A DNA stretch of 64,000 bases from Kingdonia uniflora. Taxonomy: Eukaryota > Streptophyta > Magnoliopsida > Ranunculales > Circaeasteraceae. Within the stretch, counting starts at the first letter, position 1. Each line of letters begins with the position of its first letter. A model generated the notes under the pieces. It had not been told where the DNA came from. It saw only the letters and a program-made list of their open reading frames with translations, and made no database searches. Of the stretch, positions 44,241-53,467 are shown piece after piece. Position numbers and translations under genes: made by a program. The DNA lies in assembly GCA_014058105.1 (NCBI GenBank), contig JACGCM010000155.1:1178001-1242000 (forward strand), written 5' to 3'.

Positions 44241-46248
44241 GGCTGACTACAGGACTTCAATCCACTTGCCTTGTCAATTTCGTCTCCGAGTCTTTCTAGC
44301 AATTTTGGTGACGAATCAAGTAAAAATACAGATGCTTCAAATGATCCAGATCACCCAAGTGATGGAATTCAAGGGGGGATACCACACTTGAACTCCATCC
44401 AATCTTTGAACCTAAGCCCTAATGTACCTCCAGTTCATCAACCATGTGCTTCTATAACACCTTTATCATCTCCACCTTTACCTCTACCTCCACCTCCACC
44501 TCCGGTTAATGACAACCAACATGGTATGACCACAAGAGGGAAGCTTGGAATAACTAAACCCAGTCTGAAGTATGCCAACCTATCAGATACACTTTATCCC
44601 ATTCCATTAACTTCAATCAAACCTCACATTATACAACGATATCCTCACTCTCGAGACATTATCTCACATTGTCATGCTACATTTGTAGCTTCTTTGGATC
44701 AAATTAGAGAGCCGTCCACCTACAAACAAGCTTTCCAACATCCTCATTGGCGTGATGCAATGAATGAAGAAATGGATGCTCTTTACCGCAATCAGACATG
44801 GTCACTTGTTCCTCGCACTCGATCTATGAATGCTGTGGGGGTGTAAGTAGGTTTATAAGACTAAACTCATGCCAGATGGTTCTATTGATTGCTACAAAGC
44901 ACGTCTTGTAGCAAAAGGGTTTAATCAAGTTCAAGGAATTGATTTTAGAGAAACATTCAGTTCTGTAATTAAACCTACCACTATTCGGCTTGTTTTAAGT
45001 GTCGCGCTACATTTTGATTGGAAAATTTGACAACTTGATGTCAAGAACATTTTTTTACATGGTGTCCTCCACGAGGAAGTATTCATGGAGCAGCCCCCAG
45101 GGCATGTCGATCCGGTAATGCCTCATTATGTATGTAAACTTGGCAAGGCTATCTATGGGTTAAAACAAGCACCACGTGCATGGTCGGATAGACTTAGCCA
45201 ATTTCTTATGCATCTTGGTTTTGCACGTAGCAAGGCGGACTCTTCCATGTTCACAAAACATTCTCATGAAGGTGTCATTTTCTTACTTGTCTATGCCGAT
45301 GATATCATTCTTATCGGCTCATCTTCCTCGTTATTATATGAGTTTATTGCTAGACTTTCATCGGAATTTGCCATAAAGGATTTGGGAGATCTTCATTACT
45401 TCTTGGGTATCGAAGTTGTGCGTACATCTAAAGGTATGTTCCTATGCCAAATTAAATATGCCAAGGATTTATTGAAGCGTTGTAACATGATTGATTGCAA
45501 ACCGATTTTGACGCCTCTCCCTTCAACTTTAAAATTATCTCCAGATGGTACCTCCTTTGAAGATCCTTTTTTGTATCGAAACATTGTTGGTGTGCTACAA
45601 TACTTAACTCTGACTAGACCTGATTTGACATTTGTTGCTAACTCTATGTGTCAATATATGCATACTCCTACTGTTGAGCTCTTTTGCCTTGTAAAGCGCA
45701 TTGTTCAATATGTCAAAGACACTCCTTCGTTAGGGATATTTCTCTCTAATTGGTTCCCACTACGAATCTTTGCCTATTCCGATGCTGATTGGGGTGGTTG
45801 CTCATCAGCAAGGCATTCTACCACTGGTTACATGATCTTTCTTGGTGACAATCCAATCTCTTGGTCGGCCAAGAAACAGCCAATAGTGTCTCGCTCTAGT
45901 TCAGAAGCAGAATATCGGGCACTTTCTTCAGCTGAATTGATGTGGATTTCTTTTTTATTTAGGGATTTGCGTATATCTCTCTTTCATTCAGTTACTTTAT
46001 TTTATGATAATCAAAGTGCCATCTACATGACGGCCAATCCTGTATTTCATGCTTATGCCAAACACATAGAGATCGACTATCACTTCATTCGAGAGAAAGT
46101 TATAGCTAGACATATATTTATGAGGTATATTCCATGTAATGATCAAATAGCCGACATTTTGACTAAACCTCTTTCTCAAGCGCAATTCTCATTTCTTCGA
46201 GGTATGCTTCGTGTGTGTTCACCCTTACTCAACTTGAAGGGAGGGTGA
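44241..46248 (+). pseudogene. Copia B reverse transcriptase and RNase H
   Basis: The linker (44271-44846) is Ser/Pro-rich and ends in WRDAMNEEMDALYRNQTWSLV, the RT start. An extra G near 44841 shifts the frame and the next Trp is TAG; another Trp is TGA near 45030. From 45085 a 387-codon frame is open: KAIYGLKQAPRAW, LLVYADDIILIGS (YADD catalytic box), IKDLGDLHYFLGIEV, then RNase H with AYSDADWGGCSSARHSTTG, SRSSSEAEYRAL and LFYDNQSAIYM, ending ADILTKPLSQAQF and LLNLKGG just before the PPT. Confidence 0.93.
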
Positions 46249-46598
46249 TAAAGATAGTAAATATCATAGAGTTCTTTATGGAGATCCTAAAGATTCTCAA
46301 CAACAAGACGGTTCTAGAAGTCTCAAAGATCCTCAAGATTTAGCAAATCATACAATATATAAAGTTGCCAAAATAGAGATTAATTCCTCTCCAAGAAATT
46401 CCAATATTAGAAGATTTTCTTCAATCAAGCATATATAACTTTTTGTATTTAGAAAGTCTTCTCAGCTCTTATGTAAATAGAAAACTCTAGAATATATTAC
46501 AAAATCTATATAAAGTGAAACTAGTCTATGGGGTTTTTCATGCTTTGAAACCCTTAGAGCATTCTCTAGTTCTTCTTATTCTTAATTTTTTCTTTTCA
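46246..46598 (+). repeat. 3' LTR of Copia B
   Basis: 353 bp, preceded by the polypurine tract TTGAAGGGAGGG (46234-46245). Followed by TAGGA, pairing with AAGGA at 41439-41443. Confidence 0.95.
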
Positions 46599-47051
46599 TA
46601 GGAGATGTCTTTTGCTGGTGGATAGTATTTTTATTGACTGCTGAGATATGGGTCATCAAAGACTATAGTAGAAGCCTTTTAAACTAAAAATATGTTACAC
46701 GATATGATTGAACAGTCTTGGAGTTGGGGATTTTGATCATTCCGTTGATGCATTTCCACATGAGGGGAGCCTCATACACCAAGACTAGATTGAGTAGTAT
46801 GTGGGATGGAGAACGGATAAAATGTAGAAGCAAGGATCGGTTAGCATTGTATCTGAACTCCGCTAAAACTTTATGTTAATTTAGAACTTCTTAGGCAGTT
46901 ATTATATATTTTTTTGAGCCTTGTTGTTCGCAGGGAAGCATCAACTTCTTGAATTTCGTGCTACAAGATGTTTTTTATGTTCCCAAAGGAGGACAACAAT
47001 ATGTAAGAGCATTTAGTCATGTGAAGATCATCTAGCACGGGTTATGAACCT
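46599..47051 (+). other. mTERF array copy B, downstream flank
   Basis: Non-coding sequence that matches 55644-55990 in order: GAGGGGAGCCTCATACACC / CGAGGAGCCTCTCACCC, TAGTATGTGGGATGGAGAA / TAGTATGTTGGATGGGGAA, AAAATGTAGAAGCAAGG / AAAATGCAGAAGAAAGG, GTATCTGAACTCCGCTA / GTGTCTGAACTCGGCTA. It is therefore a duplicated genomic segment, not a retroelement. Continues after Harbinger 2. Confidence 0.7.
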
Positions 47052-47399
47052 CTAGGCCATGTTTATTTTTTGGTCAAGGGTGAGAAGAGGTGTAATCTTT
47101 TGGAAACTTCTCACCTTTGGCATGTTTGTTTTTTTTATAAAAGTTGGCATTCTCTCCAGAAAAATTTAAAACTAGAAGTTTGGCCTACTTCCAACCTCAA
47201 AACTTCACACCCCCCCTGTGAAGTTTTTTGGGTTGACTTCCGACCAAAAAACTTCCAGTTTGTCTTTGACTTGGCTTTAACTGGTCCTTTTGCCGCTATA
47301 CCACGGTCTGGTCGTTTCCCACCCTGTCAACGGTTTAAGTGGGGATATTTTAGTCGTTTCAAGCCAAAAAATAAGAAATCTGCCAAATCAATAACCACC

Positions 47400-47872
47400 C
47401 TTACCTCCCCAAACTTGCCAAATCATTAGCCAATGAACAAAAAAAAAAAAAAAAACCGACCAAAGGAATACAACGCTTCCCTCGTAGCCCTCCCTCGACT
47501 ATCTATCTGTCCAACAACACTCTCCCTCACAACGCCTTCACTCTCCCATAAGCTCCTCCTTCTCCCTCGTAGTGCTCACCCTCTCTCTCGATCTCCACCC
47601 TCTCTCCCTCCCAGCGTCAACACCTCCCAAACAACTCCACCCTCTCTCTCAAATAACACCTCCAACCACCTCTCTCTCGTCCTCCAACAACGGTATTTTA
47701 CATTCTTTCTCTATGTTTATTTATGTTATTTTACGAATTACATTGTGATGAATTAAATGTGATTGGTTAAATGAATTAAATGTGATGAATTACATTGTGA
47801 TGATTGTTGGGTTTTATTTAGAAATTGTGATTGGTTTGTTTGGTTGGTTTGTTGAATTGTGATGAATAAAAT
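47400..47872 (+). promoter_or_regulatory. 5' region of Harbinger 2 transposase gene
   Basis: An A-run (47438-47455) is followed by a CT-rich tract (CCCTCTCTCTC-type) to 47690 and then AT-rich sequence up to the transposase start. This is the pattern of a plant 5' UTR rather than coding DNA. An open frame through the CT-rich tract is low-complexity Ser/Pro/Leu and not believable as a protein. Confidence 0.45.
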
Positions 47873-47881
47873 GTGGTTTAT

Positions 47882-49240
47882 AGGATGGATCAATATGATG
47901 ATGAAACATTAGAATTAGAGGTCGTTGCTGCAGCTGCAGCCACTGCGGTTAACCTAGTATTGTTGTTGGTTGAGGCTACCCAATATGATAGAACACCTTC
48001 TGTCAATAGGAGGGAGCACAGGAATGCAAACTTCGTTGGTTGTATGATGAAAGTGATATTATATGCCATAATATGTTGCTAATGAATAAGACTTGCTTCA
48101 TTATTTTTTGTGTTAGGCTGAGAGGGAAGGGTTTGAGTGCCAGCAAATATTTAGATGTTGAAGAACAGGTGGCTATATTCTTGTTGATTGTAGGTCATGA
48201 TACTAGGTTTAGGCATGCCCAGGCTTCAACCATGAGGTCATTGGAAACTATTTCCAAGTATTTTCATATTGTTTTGAAGTATGTTTTGAGATTGGGTAAA
48301 GACTTAATCAAACATGTAACTCCTGACTTGTCTCTTGCCAATAGAAACAATCATCATGCTTGGGCTAACACTTACTTCAAGGTATATATATTTACTTCAA
48401 GGTTGGGTTCATATTTTAAGTACAAGTTGATGGCATGGTTTATGATTTATTTTCTTTAGGATTGTGTTAGAGCAGTGGATGGCACATTCATCCCTGCAAC
48501 AGTCCCCCTTGGAGATCAACCTAGGTATCGCACTAGGAAGGGGGATATAAAGCAGAATGTGCTTGTTGCTTGTTCCTTTGACATGAAAATAACTGAGATA
48601 TTTGTTGGATGGGAAGGTTCAGCTCATGAAAGTAGGATCTTGAGAGCTGCAGTTAATGATGACATGTATCTGTTTACAGGGCCAAAAGGTAAATGATAAT
48701 GTATTTATAATATCATCCATAATATTTTACTTGTAATTTTTGGTTTACAATCTTAATATGCACAATTTAACTTATTTCAGATCATTACTACTTGGGGGAT
48801 GCTGGATTTCCCCAAGCTCCTAGTTTTTTACTTCCCTATCGAGGTGTACGCTATCACCTTAAGGAATATCGAGTGGGGAATAGTCCCCAGACTCCACAGG
48901 AGTTATACAATTATCGACACTCCCAGCTAAGGAACATCATTGAGCATCTATTTTAGGTCATGAAGAGACGTTTTGCCTGTTTGCGCACATAATCCCATTA
49001 TGATGTTGAAACTCAAACCAAGGTTATTGTTGCATGTTGTATCATTCACAACCATATCATATAGGTAGATCTACATGACAACTTAGAATATCCAAATACA
49101 GAGGAAGAAGAACATGGAGAAATGCCTTATGAAGAAATAAGAGCATTAGGGGGAACAGAAGCATATACCAATTTTAGGGACCAGCGTGTGCAAACATGTG
49201 GCTTGAGTATGTCAACTATGGCCACTATCATCCTGCCTGA
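47882..49240 (+). pseudogene. PIF/Harbinger transposase (Harbinger 2)
   Basis: Exon 1, from MDQYDDETLELE at 47882 to 48381 (AAG|GTATAT), holds EEQVAIFLLIVGHDTRFR and a frameshift near 48030. Intron 48382-48459 (TTTCTTTAG) leads to exon 2, 48460-48688: DCVRAVDGTFIPA (Asp 1), YRTRKGDIKQNVLVACSFD and GWEGSAHESRILRAA, where the second catalytic position reads Glu instead of Asp. Intron 48689-48780, then exon 3: DHYYLGDAGFPQAP, LRNIIEHLF-stop-VMKRRF (Glu present) and ETQTKVIVACCIIHNHI; ends about 49240. Two stops and two shifts make it non-functional. Confidence 0.9.
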
Positions 49241-49487
49241 GTCATCTATTTTGTACTATTTTTATCTGTTTGTTTACTACTCTTTTATTGCATCCTTTAT
49301 TATGACTATGGTATGAGATCACTTTAATAAGTCTGTTTGGTATGTCTCTTGTTTGGTATTTATATTTTTGGTTTTCGCTATTGTTATGACTAAGTATTAT
49401 ATGTCTCTAATGTATTGTATAATGTATGTAGATTAACATGTTAATATGTGTTATGACATATTCATGATTTATTATTTTGCAGATGTG

Positions 49488-49769
49488 ATGGCTAGATATT
49501 ATCTGGCTTTTTTAGGGCGTGTACCCGGAGTATATGAGACATGGGGGGAGACACACCCCCAAGTCTCAAGTTTTCGAGGAGCTATTCATAGAATAGTTAA
49601 TTCAAGGGCAGAGGCTGATCGTTTATTTGTTGCATTTGTTGAGAAGGAGAGGCATGTTCAGGGGGGAATTGCTTTAGAGGAGGATAAATCCCTACCAGTT
49701 GCTGAGGTCGAGGAAGCTGAAGACGTAGAGGATCTAGGTGGGATTGCTATGAGGGATGTGTATGGTTAG
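49488..49769 (+). CDS. Hybrid-binding-domain (RNase H1 N-terminal / viroplasmin-like) protein of Harbinger 2
   Basis: 93 residues with no stop: MARYYLAFLGRVPGVYETW (residues 1-19), then a GETHPQVSSFRGAIH segment (20-34), a helix NSRAEADRLFVAFVEKER and an acidic tail rich in Glu, Asp and Val (60-93). The first 50 residues carry the hallmarks of the hybrid-binding domain: aromatic start, GRxPGxY, the invariant Trp of YxTW, QV and an aromatic-x-GA. ATG follows TTTTGCAG by five bases, so it likely begins an exon. Known HBDs bind RNA/DNA hybrids or dsRNA; a role in a DNA transposon is not known to me. Copy 1 has the same ORF with one stop. Alternative: a captured host RNase H1 exon. Confidence 0.72.
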   Translation: MARYYLAFLGRVPGVYETWGETHPQVSSFRGAIHRIVNSRAEADRLFVAFVEKERHVQGGIALEEDKSLPVAEVEEAEDVEDLGGIAMRDVYG

Positions 49770-50153
49770 ATTTTCTGTGTTGTTTTAGCTTGTGTTGAAG
49801 TGATGTGTTGTAAGGTAGGTAATAAGTAAGTATTTTAATTTTAGAGGTGTTGATCGACTGGTATTTTCTTGTATGACTATGAGGAATATTTTTCTCTATA
49901 TTTGGTTTTATATGAATTTTTGATGTTTTTAAAGAGAAACTTCTAATCGGTAGTCAAATTAGATGGTTCAGGCAAACAAACTAGTGAGAAGTTGAAGTTA
50001 GAAGTCAGGATTTTAAGTACAAGTTCTAACCTTCTGCCAAACGCACATAAGTTTTTTCCAATCTTCTAACCTCAAAATTTCCTACCTCTTCCTACCCCTT
50101 CTCACCTCTTCCTACCTCTTCTCACTCCCAAAAAATAAACAAACATGGCCCTA

Positions 50154-50840
50154 GTTCTTTTTGTTGATGTAGAACTTCATAGGCAGTCTCCCTCCTCTCT
50201 CATTTACTACTCTTAAATTTCTTCTTCGCATATCCCAGAGTAAGATGACTGGTTATAATAAGGTGTTAGTATTTAGGTCGTTCACTGAAGAAGAAATTAT
50301 ATCACTCTAAAACAAATCATCTTAGAATGTCATAGAGCCTTATAAAAAAGAAAGTTTTGCAATTTGGCCTTTTGGATTTTGCAACTGTAAGATCCTTGAG
50401 TAGTCTTCAAATTTCCCTTAATACTGATGTAAATGACTTGGATAAAGCTAGGATAGACTTACCATTCTTATGCATATCTGAGTCAAATACTGGTCCCCAG
50501 AAGTAGTCACTAAGCCTGAAGGTAGATATTCCTAACTGTGCAACTTTAGTACACCAAAGTCATCCGTTATATTGAACTCCATCCTCAGTGAGATAAGTGT
50601 TGATTCATATGAACCACTAGCTTTAAAAGAGGAGAACCAAAATACAGGAAACGGTTCAGGAGGCGGCTGCTACTAATCTAGTACCTCGGGGATTGTTAGA
50701 CTTGGGGAACTTATGCTTTCTGAACGCAAGTCTACTGGCTTTTCTCTTGTTCTCCTTTTGTTCTATTGTTGCAGATATAAGAATTTGCAATGTTCAAAGA
50801 TTGGGTATCCAGCATTAGGTGCATTTGTTTAGTTTGTTTT
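50154..50840 (+). other. mTERF array flank after Harbinger 2
   Basis: Begins with GTTCTTTTTGTTGATGTAGAACTTC, a duplicate of 46862-46900 and 55847-55870, then CTTCTTCGCATATCC and AGATGACTGGTTATAATAAGGT, matching 56428-56480. Non-coding; part of the repeated genomic unit. Confidence 0.6.
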
Positions 50841-51300
50841 CGAATTTGACATGCCTGCCGCTAATTCAGGCTTTAGCAAAAATCAGGTGGTTCTTAGACT
50901 GGGAGGCCTTACAGACTTTCCATGCTTAAACCAACTCTGAAAATGTTTACTCCAGACGTAGCAATTACAAATAGCATATCAGGCAGGCCCAGATACTCCA
51001 AGAGTGTTGGTTTATTCTCCGAGAGTAAGCACATTAGGAAGCAACAATACGTGGAGAAGAAAATGGTATTTGGTAATGCCCCAGACACTGTTTTTGGATT
51101 CCTTAGACGGTGCCAGTTACATTGCTTCACATTCTTTTCGTTTGCTGGTAAGCAGTAACTACTGATAACAATTGTGAGAATCCAGTTTAGCGAAATACGT
51201 GATTAATCTCATTCCACCTGGGTTAGAGAATTTTGAGATGCATAAGACCTGAAACCGTTAATCTCACTCTGATTATAGAACCTATCAGTTTTAAAAGTTC
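50841..51300 (+). pseudogene. mTERF-family pseudogene (array copy C)
   Basis: Residual mTERF repeats in mixed frames: SGFSKNQVV near 50870, KPTLKMF near 50930 and PDTPRVLVYSPRVST near 50990-51030, the last resembling the ISGPDIPRVLVYSP-type turn of plant mTERF repeats. Downstream 51155-51270 repeats the 34930-35050 and 41285-41400 flank. No translatable gene left. Confidence 0.6.
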
Positions 51301-51426
51301 GAAAATATGAACTTGAAGTCCTAGAGGTGCCTTTGTCTCTAGGATAGTTCTTCTATAAACTTCTGAGATATCAGATATGGTTATGAAGGATTATAATACA
51401 TAAATCTTTTAGATTGATACTTTTGT

Positions 51427-51585
51427 TGTTGAATATAGAATATACTAAATATAAGATACTAAACATAGTCCCACATTGGGTACTATTAGAATTAGCTTAA
51501 TGATCCTCTACTATATAAATAGAGGTTATGATGTAATCTAAAATCAATTCAAGAGTAATAAAATCTTCTCTTATTTATTTATACA
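51427..51585 (+). repeat. 5' LTR of Copia C
   Basis: 159 bp, TGTTGAATATAG...TTTATACA, with a TATATAAATAG TATA box near 51513. Very short for a Copia LTR. PBS-like TGGCATTAGAGC follows at 51586-51597. Confidence 0.93.
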
Positions 51586-51714
51586 TGGCATTAGAGCGGG
51601 TTCGATAATTGAACCTGGCTCTTTCGAATTGAATTGAATTGAATTCTGCTGCGAATCTCGAATTAAAGTTATTTATTTCTTCTATTCTTCTCCATCGTAT
51701 TTTGGATTTCTATC

Positions 51715-51880
51715 TGCTACAGTGAATTTGGCGACTGTTACAGTAATTTCTGGCGTTGCTACAGTGAATTTGTGACTACTACGGTGATTTATGACGTTTA
51801 CTGCAGCGATTTCACGACTGCTACAGTGTTTTATGGCATCGGCAACAGTGATTTTGTGACTGCTACAGTATTTTTTAGAT
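51715..51880 (+). repeat. CTGCTACAGTG short tandem repeats in Copia C leader
   Basis: About six imperfect units around the word GCTACAGTGA, spaced 25-35 bp (CTGCTACAGTGAATTT, GTTGCTACAGTGAATTT, CTGCTACAGTGTTTTATGG, CTGCTACAGTATTTT). Non-coding leader. Confidence 0.75.
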
Positions 51881-51885
51881 CTACG

Positions 51886-52150
51886 CAAACGAATGGGAAG
51901 TTTTGTGAGTCCGTTGACGATCTATCGTTGACCTAAATCGACGAAGAATGACGATTTGGAGATGGGCGATTCCAACGATAGACTTACGATTTTGGAAACA
52001 ATAGTTTCCAAGCTATCTACTAATATGGAGCAGTTAACTGAACAATTGCGTCTCATAAACCTTGCGAAGGCTTTGATTTTAGTGAATGTTGCCCAGTCAG
52101 GTATGAAAACTAAAGATAGTGTTTTATTTGTAAATTTTTTGAATACTACT
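51886..52150 (+). pseudogene. Truncated gag start of Copia C, Ty3/gypsy-like
   Basis: 51956 onwards reads M-G-D-S-N-D-R-L-T-I-L-E-T with a following EQLRLIN segment. At the nucleotide level 51886-52063 aligns with the reverse complement of 15455-15631, the gag leader and first gag codons of the Ty3/gypsy element (CAAACGAATGRGAAG, GTGAGTCCGTTGA, GATTCCA, CAATTGCGTCTCA all shared). After 52063 the frame leads directly into the Copia protease. Capsid and zinc knuckle are missing. Confidence 0.85.
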
Positions 52151-53467
52151 TGATTAATTGATACTGGTGCATCAGATCACATGGTAAACGACTCTAGCAT
52201 ATTATCATCCATTACACCTTCAACCCAAACCTCTATATACACTGCAAATGGTGGTTCCTCTCCTGTAATTGGAGAATGTTCCATTGACATATTTGAATCC
52301 CTGATATTAAACTTTTTCCTTATTATTCCTGCTCTAGAGTACAGTATCTTGTCTGTAAGTAGGATCACTGTTGCATTTATATGTACCGTGACGTTTTGGC
52401 CTCAGTTATGTATTTTTCAGGACATAGTGACTCGGCAAGTTCTTGGTTGTGGTGTTAGAAAAGGCAATCTCTACTATTTGAACCTGACTAATAGTGGAGA
52501 GCAGATAATTCATCAGGTAAATAAAGTTAGAGGAATTGAAGAAGCAAAAGCTAATGTGTGATTATGGCATCGACGACTAGGTCATCTCTCCTTTGGTTAT
52601 CTTCAGAGGTTAAATTCGTCGTTATTTTTGAATTGTAGTATTTCAGAGTTTAAGTGTGATATTTGTGAACTCGCTAAGAGTCATCGTATTACATACTCTT
52701 GAAGTTTTACTAAGAGTTCAGAACCTTTTAGTATTATTCACTCTGATGTATGGGGTCCTCCACGTATTCCTTAATTGTCTGGAGCTCGTTATTTTATGAC
52801 TTTTATTGTTGAGTGTACTCGTATTATGTGGATATCCCTAATTACCCATAAAAGTTAAGTCTTTGAAGTATTTTAAAAAATTTATCAGATGGTTCTGACC
52901 CAATTCCAAAGGAGAATACAAGTGTACCAATCTGATAATGGAGGAGAATTTACTAGTAATGATATGACGGAGTTCTTGAAAAATAATGGCATTCGCCATC
53001 AAACCTTTAATGTTTATACCCCACAACAAAATGAGTTAGCTGAACGAATGAATAAACAACTGTTAGAAGTTGTCCGTACATCTCTTTTTGGAATGAATAT
53101 GCCATTGAATTATTGGGGAAAAGCGTTAAAATCTGCTACTTACTTGATAAACCATACACCATCTAGGGTCATTGAATTTCAGACCCCCTTCCAAAAACTT
53201 CATGATCTTATCACCATCCTTGCAATGCCAAACCTAGAACCACGTGTTTTTGGATGTGTTTTCTTTGTTCATATACCTAAATATCAGCGAGGAAAATTGG
53301 ATCATTGCGCTCGAAAGTGTGTGTTTCTTGGATATACTAATTTTAAAAAGGGTTATCGTTGTTATGATCCTGTGGAGGGGAAGGTGTATATCTCTTTGGA
53401 TGTTTCGTTTCGAGAATTGGAGGCGTATTTTGTAGGATCTTCCCTTCAGGGGGGGGGGGAAACATAA
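52150..53467 (+). pseudogene. Copia C protease and integrase
   Basis: Protease: LIDTGASDHMVN with the D-T-G site, then TANGGSSPVIGECS. Pre-integrase region: LWHRRLGHLSFGYLQRL with KCDICELAKSHR (H and C-x2-C zinc ligands). Core: IHSDVWGPPRIP (first Asp), VYQSDNGGEFTSNDMTE (second), YTPQQNELAERMNKQLLEV (Glu). End: KCVFLGYTNFKKGYRCYDP at 53350. Stops at 52152, 52560, 52703, 52775 and 52857. An 11-base G run (53449-53459) sits near the end. Confidence 0.92.

Larger units (their letters stand above)
41444..46598 (+). mobile_element. Copia B: nearly complete Ty1/copia element
   Basis: 5155 bp with two 353-bp LTRs, a perfect Met-type PBS, a PPT and 5-bp flanks AAGGA/TAGGA (one mismatch). Gag, protease, integrase, RT and RNase H follow in Copia order; about five lesions break the polyprotein. 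By eye the LTRs differ at roughly 15 positions, so this is one of the younger insertions in the window. It sits inside mTERF array copy B; the paralogous unit at about 51320 lacks it. Confidence 0.93.
47055..50150 (+). mobile_element. Harbinger 2: PIF/Harbinger transposon with intact HBD ORF
   Basis: 3096 bp flanked by CTA (47052-47054, 50151-50153). Ends GGCCATGTTTATTTTTTGG and its inverted counterpart (CCAAAAAATAAACAAACATGGCC at the right, read as GGCCATGTTTGTTTTTTGG). Codes on the plus strand for a three-exon PIF-type transposase (47882-49240) and, 247 bp further on, an uninterrupted hybrid-binding-domain ORF (49488-49769). TIRs differ from Harbinger 1, but gene order, intron positions and the accessory ORF are the same, so the pair represents two related families. 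Confidence 0.93.

Noticed and set aside
44460..44510. CCACCT/CTACCT tandem repeat
   Set aside because: It is in frame in the Pro-rich linker before the Copia B RT and is common in such linkers.
47433..47756. 107-codon Ser/Pro/Leu-rich frame
   Set aside because: CT-rich 5' UTR-like sequence upstream of the Harbinger 2 transposase; composition explains the open frame.
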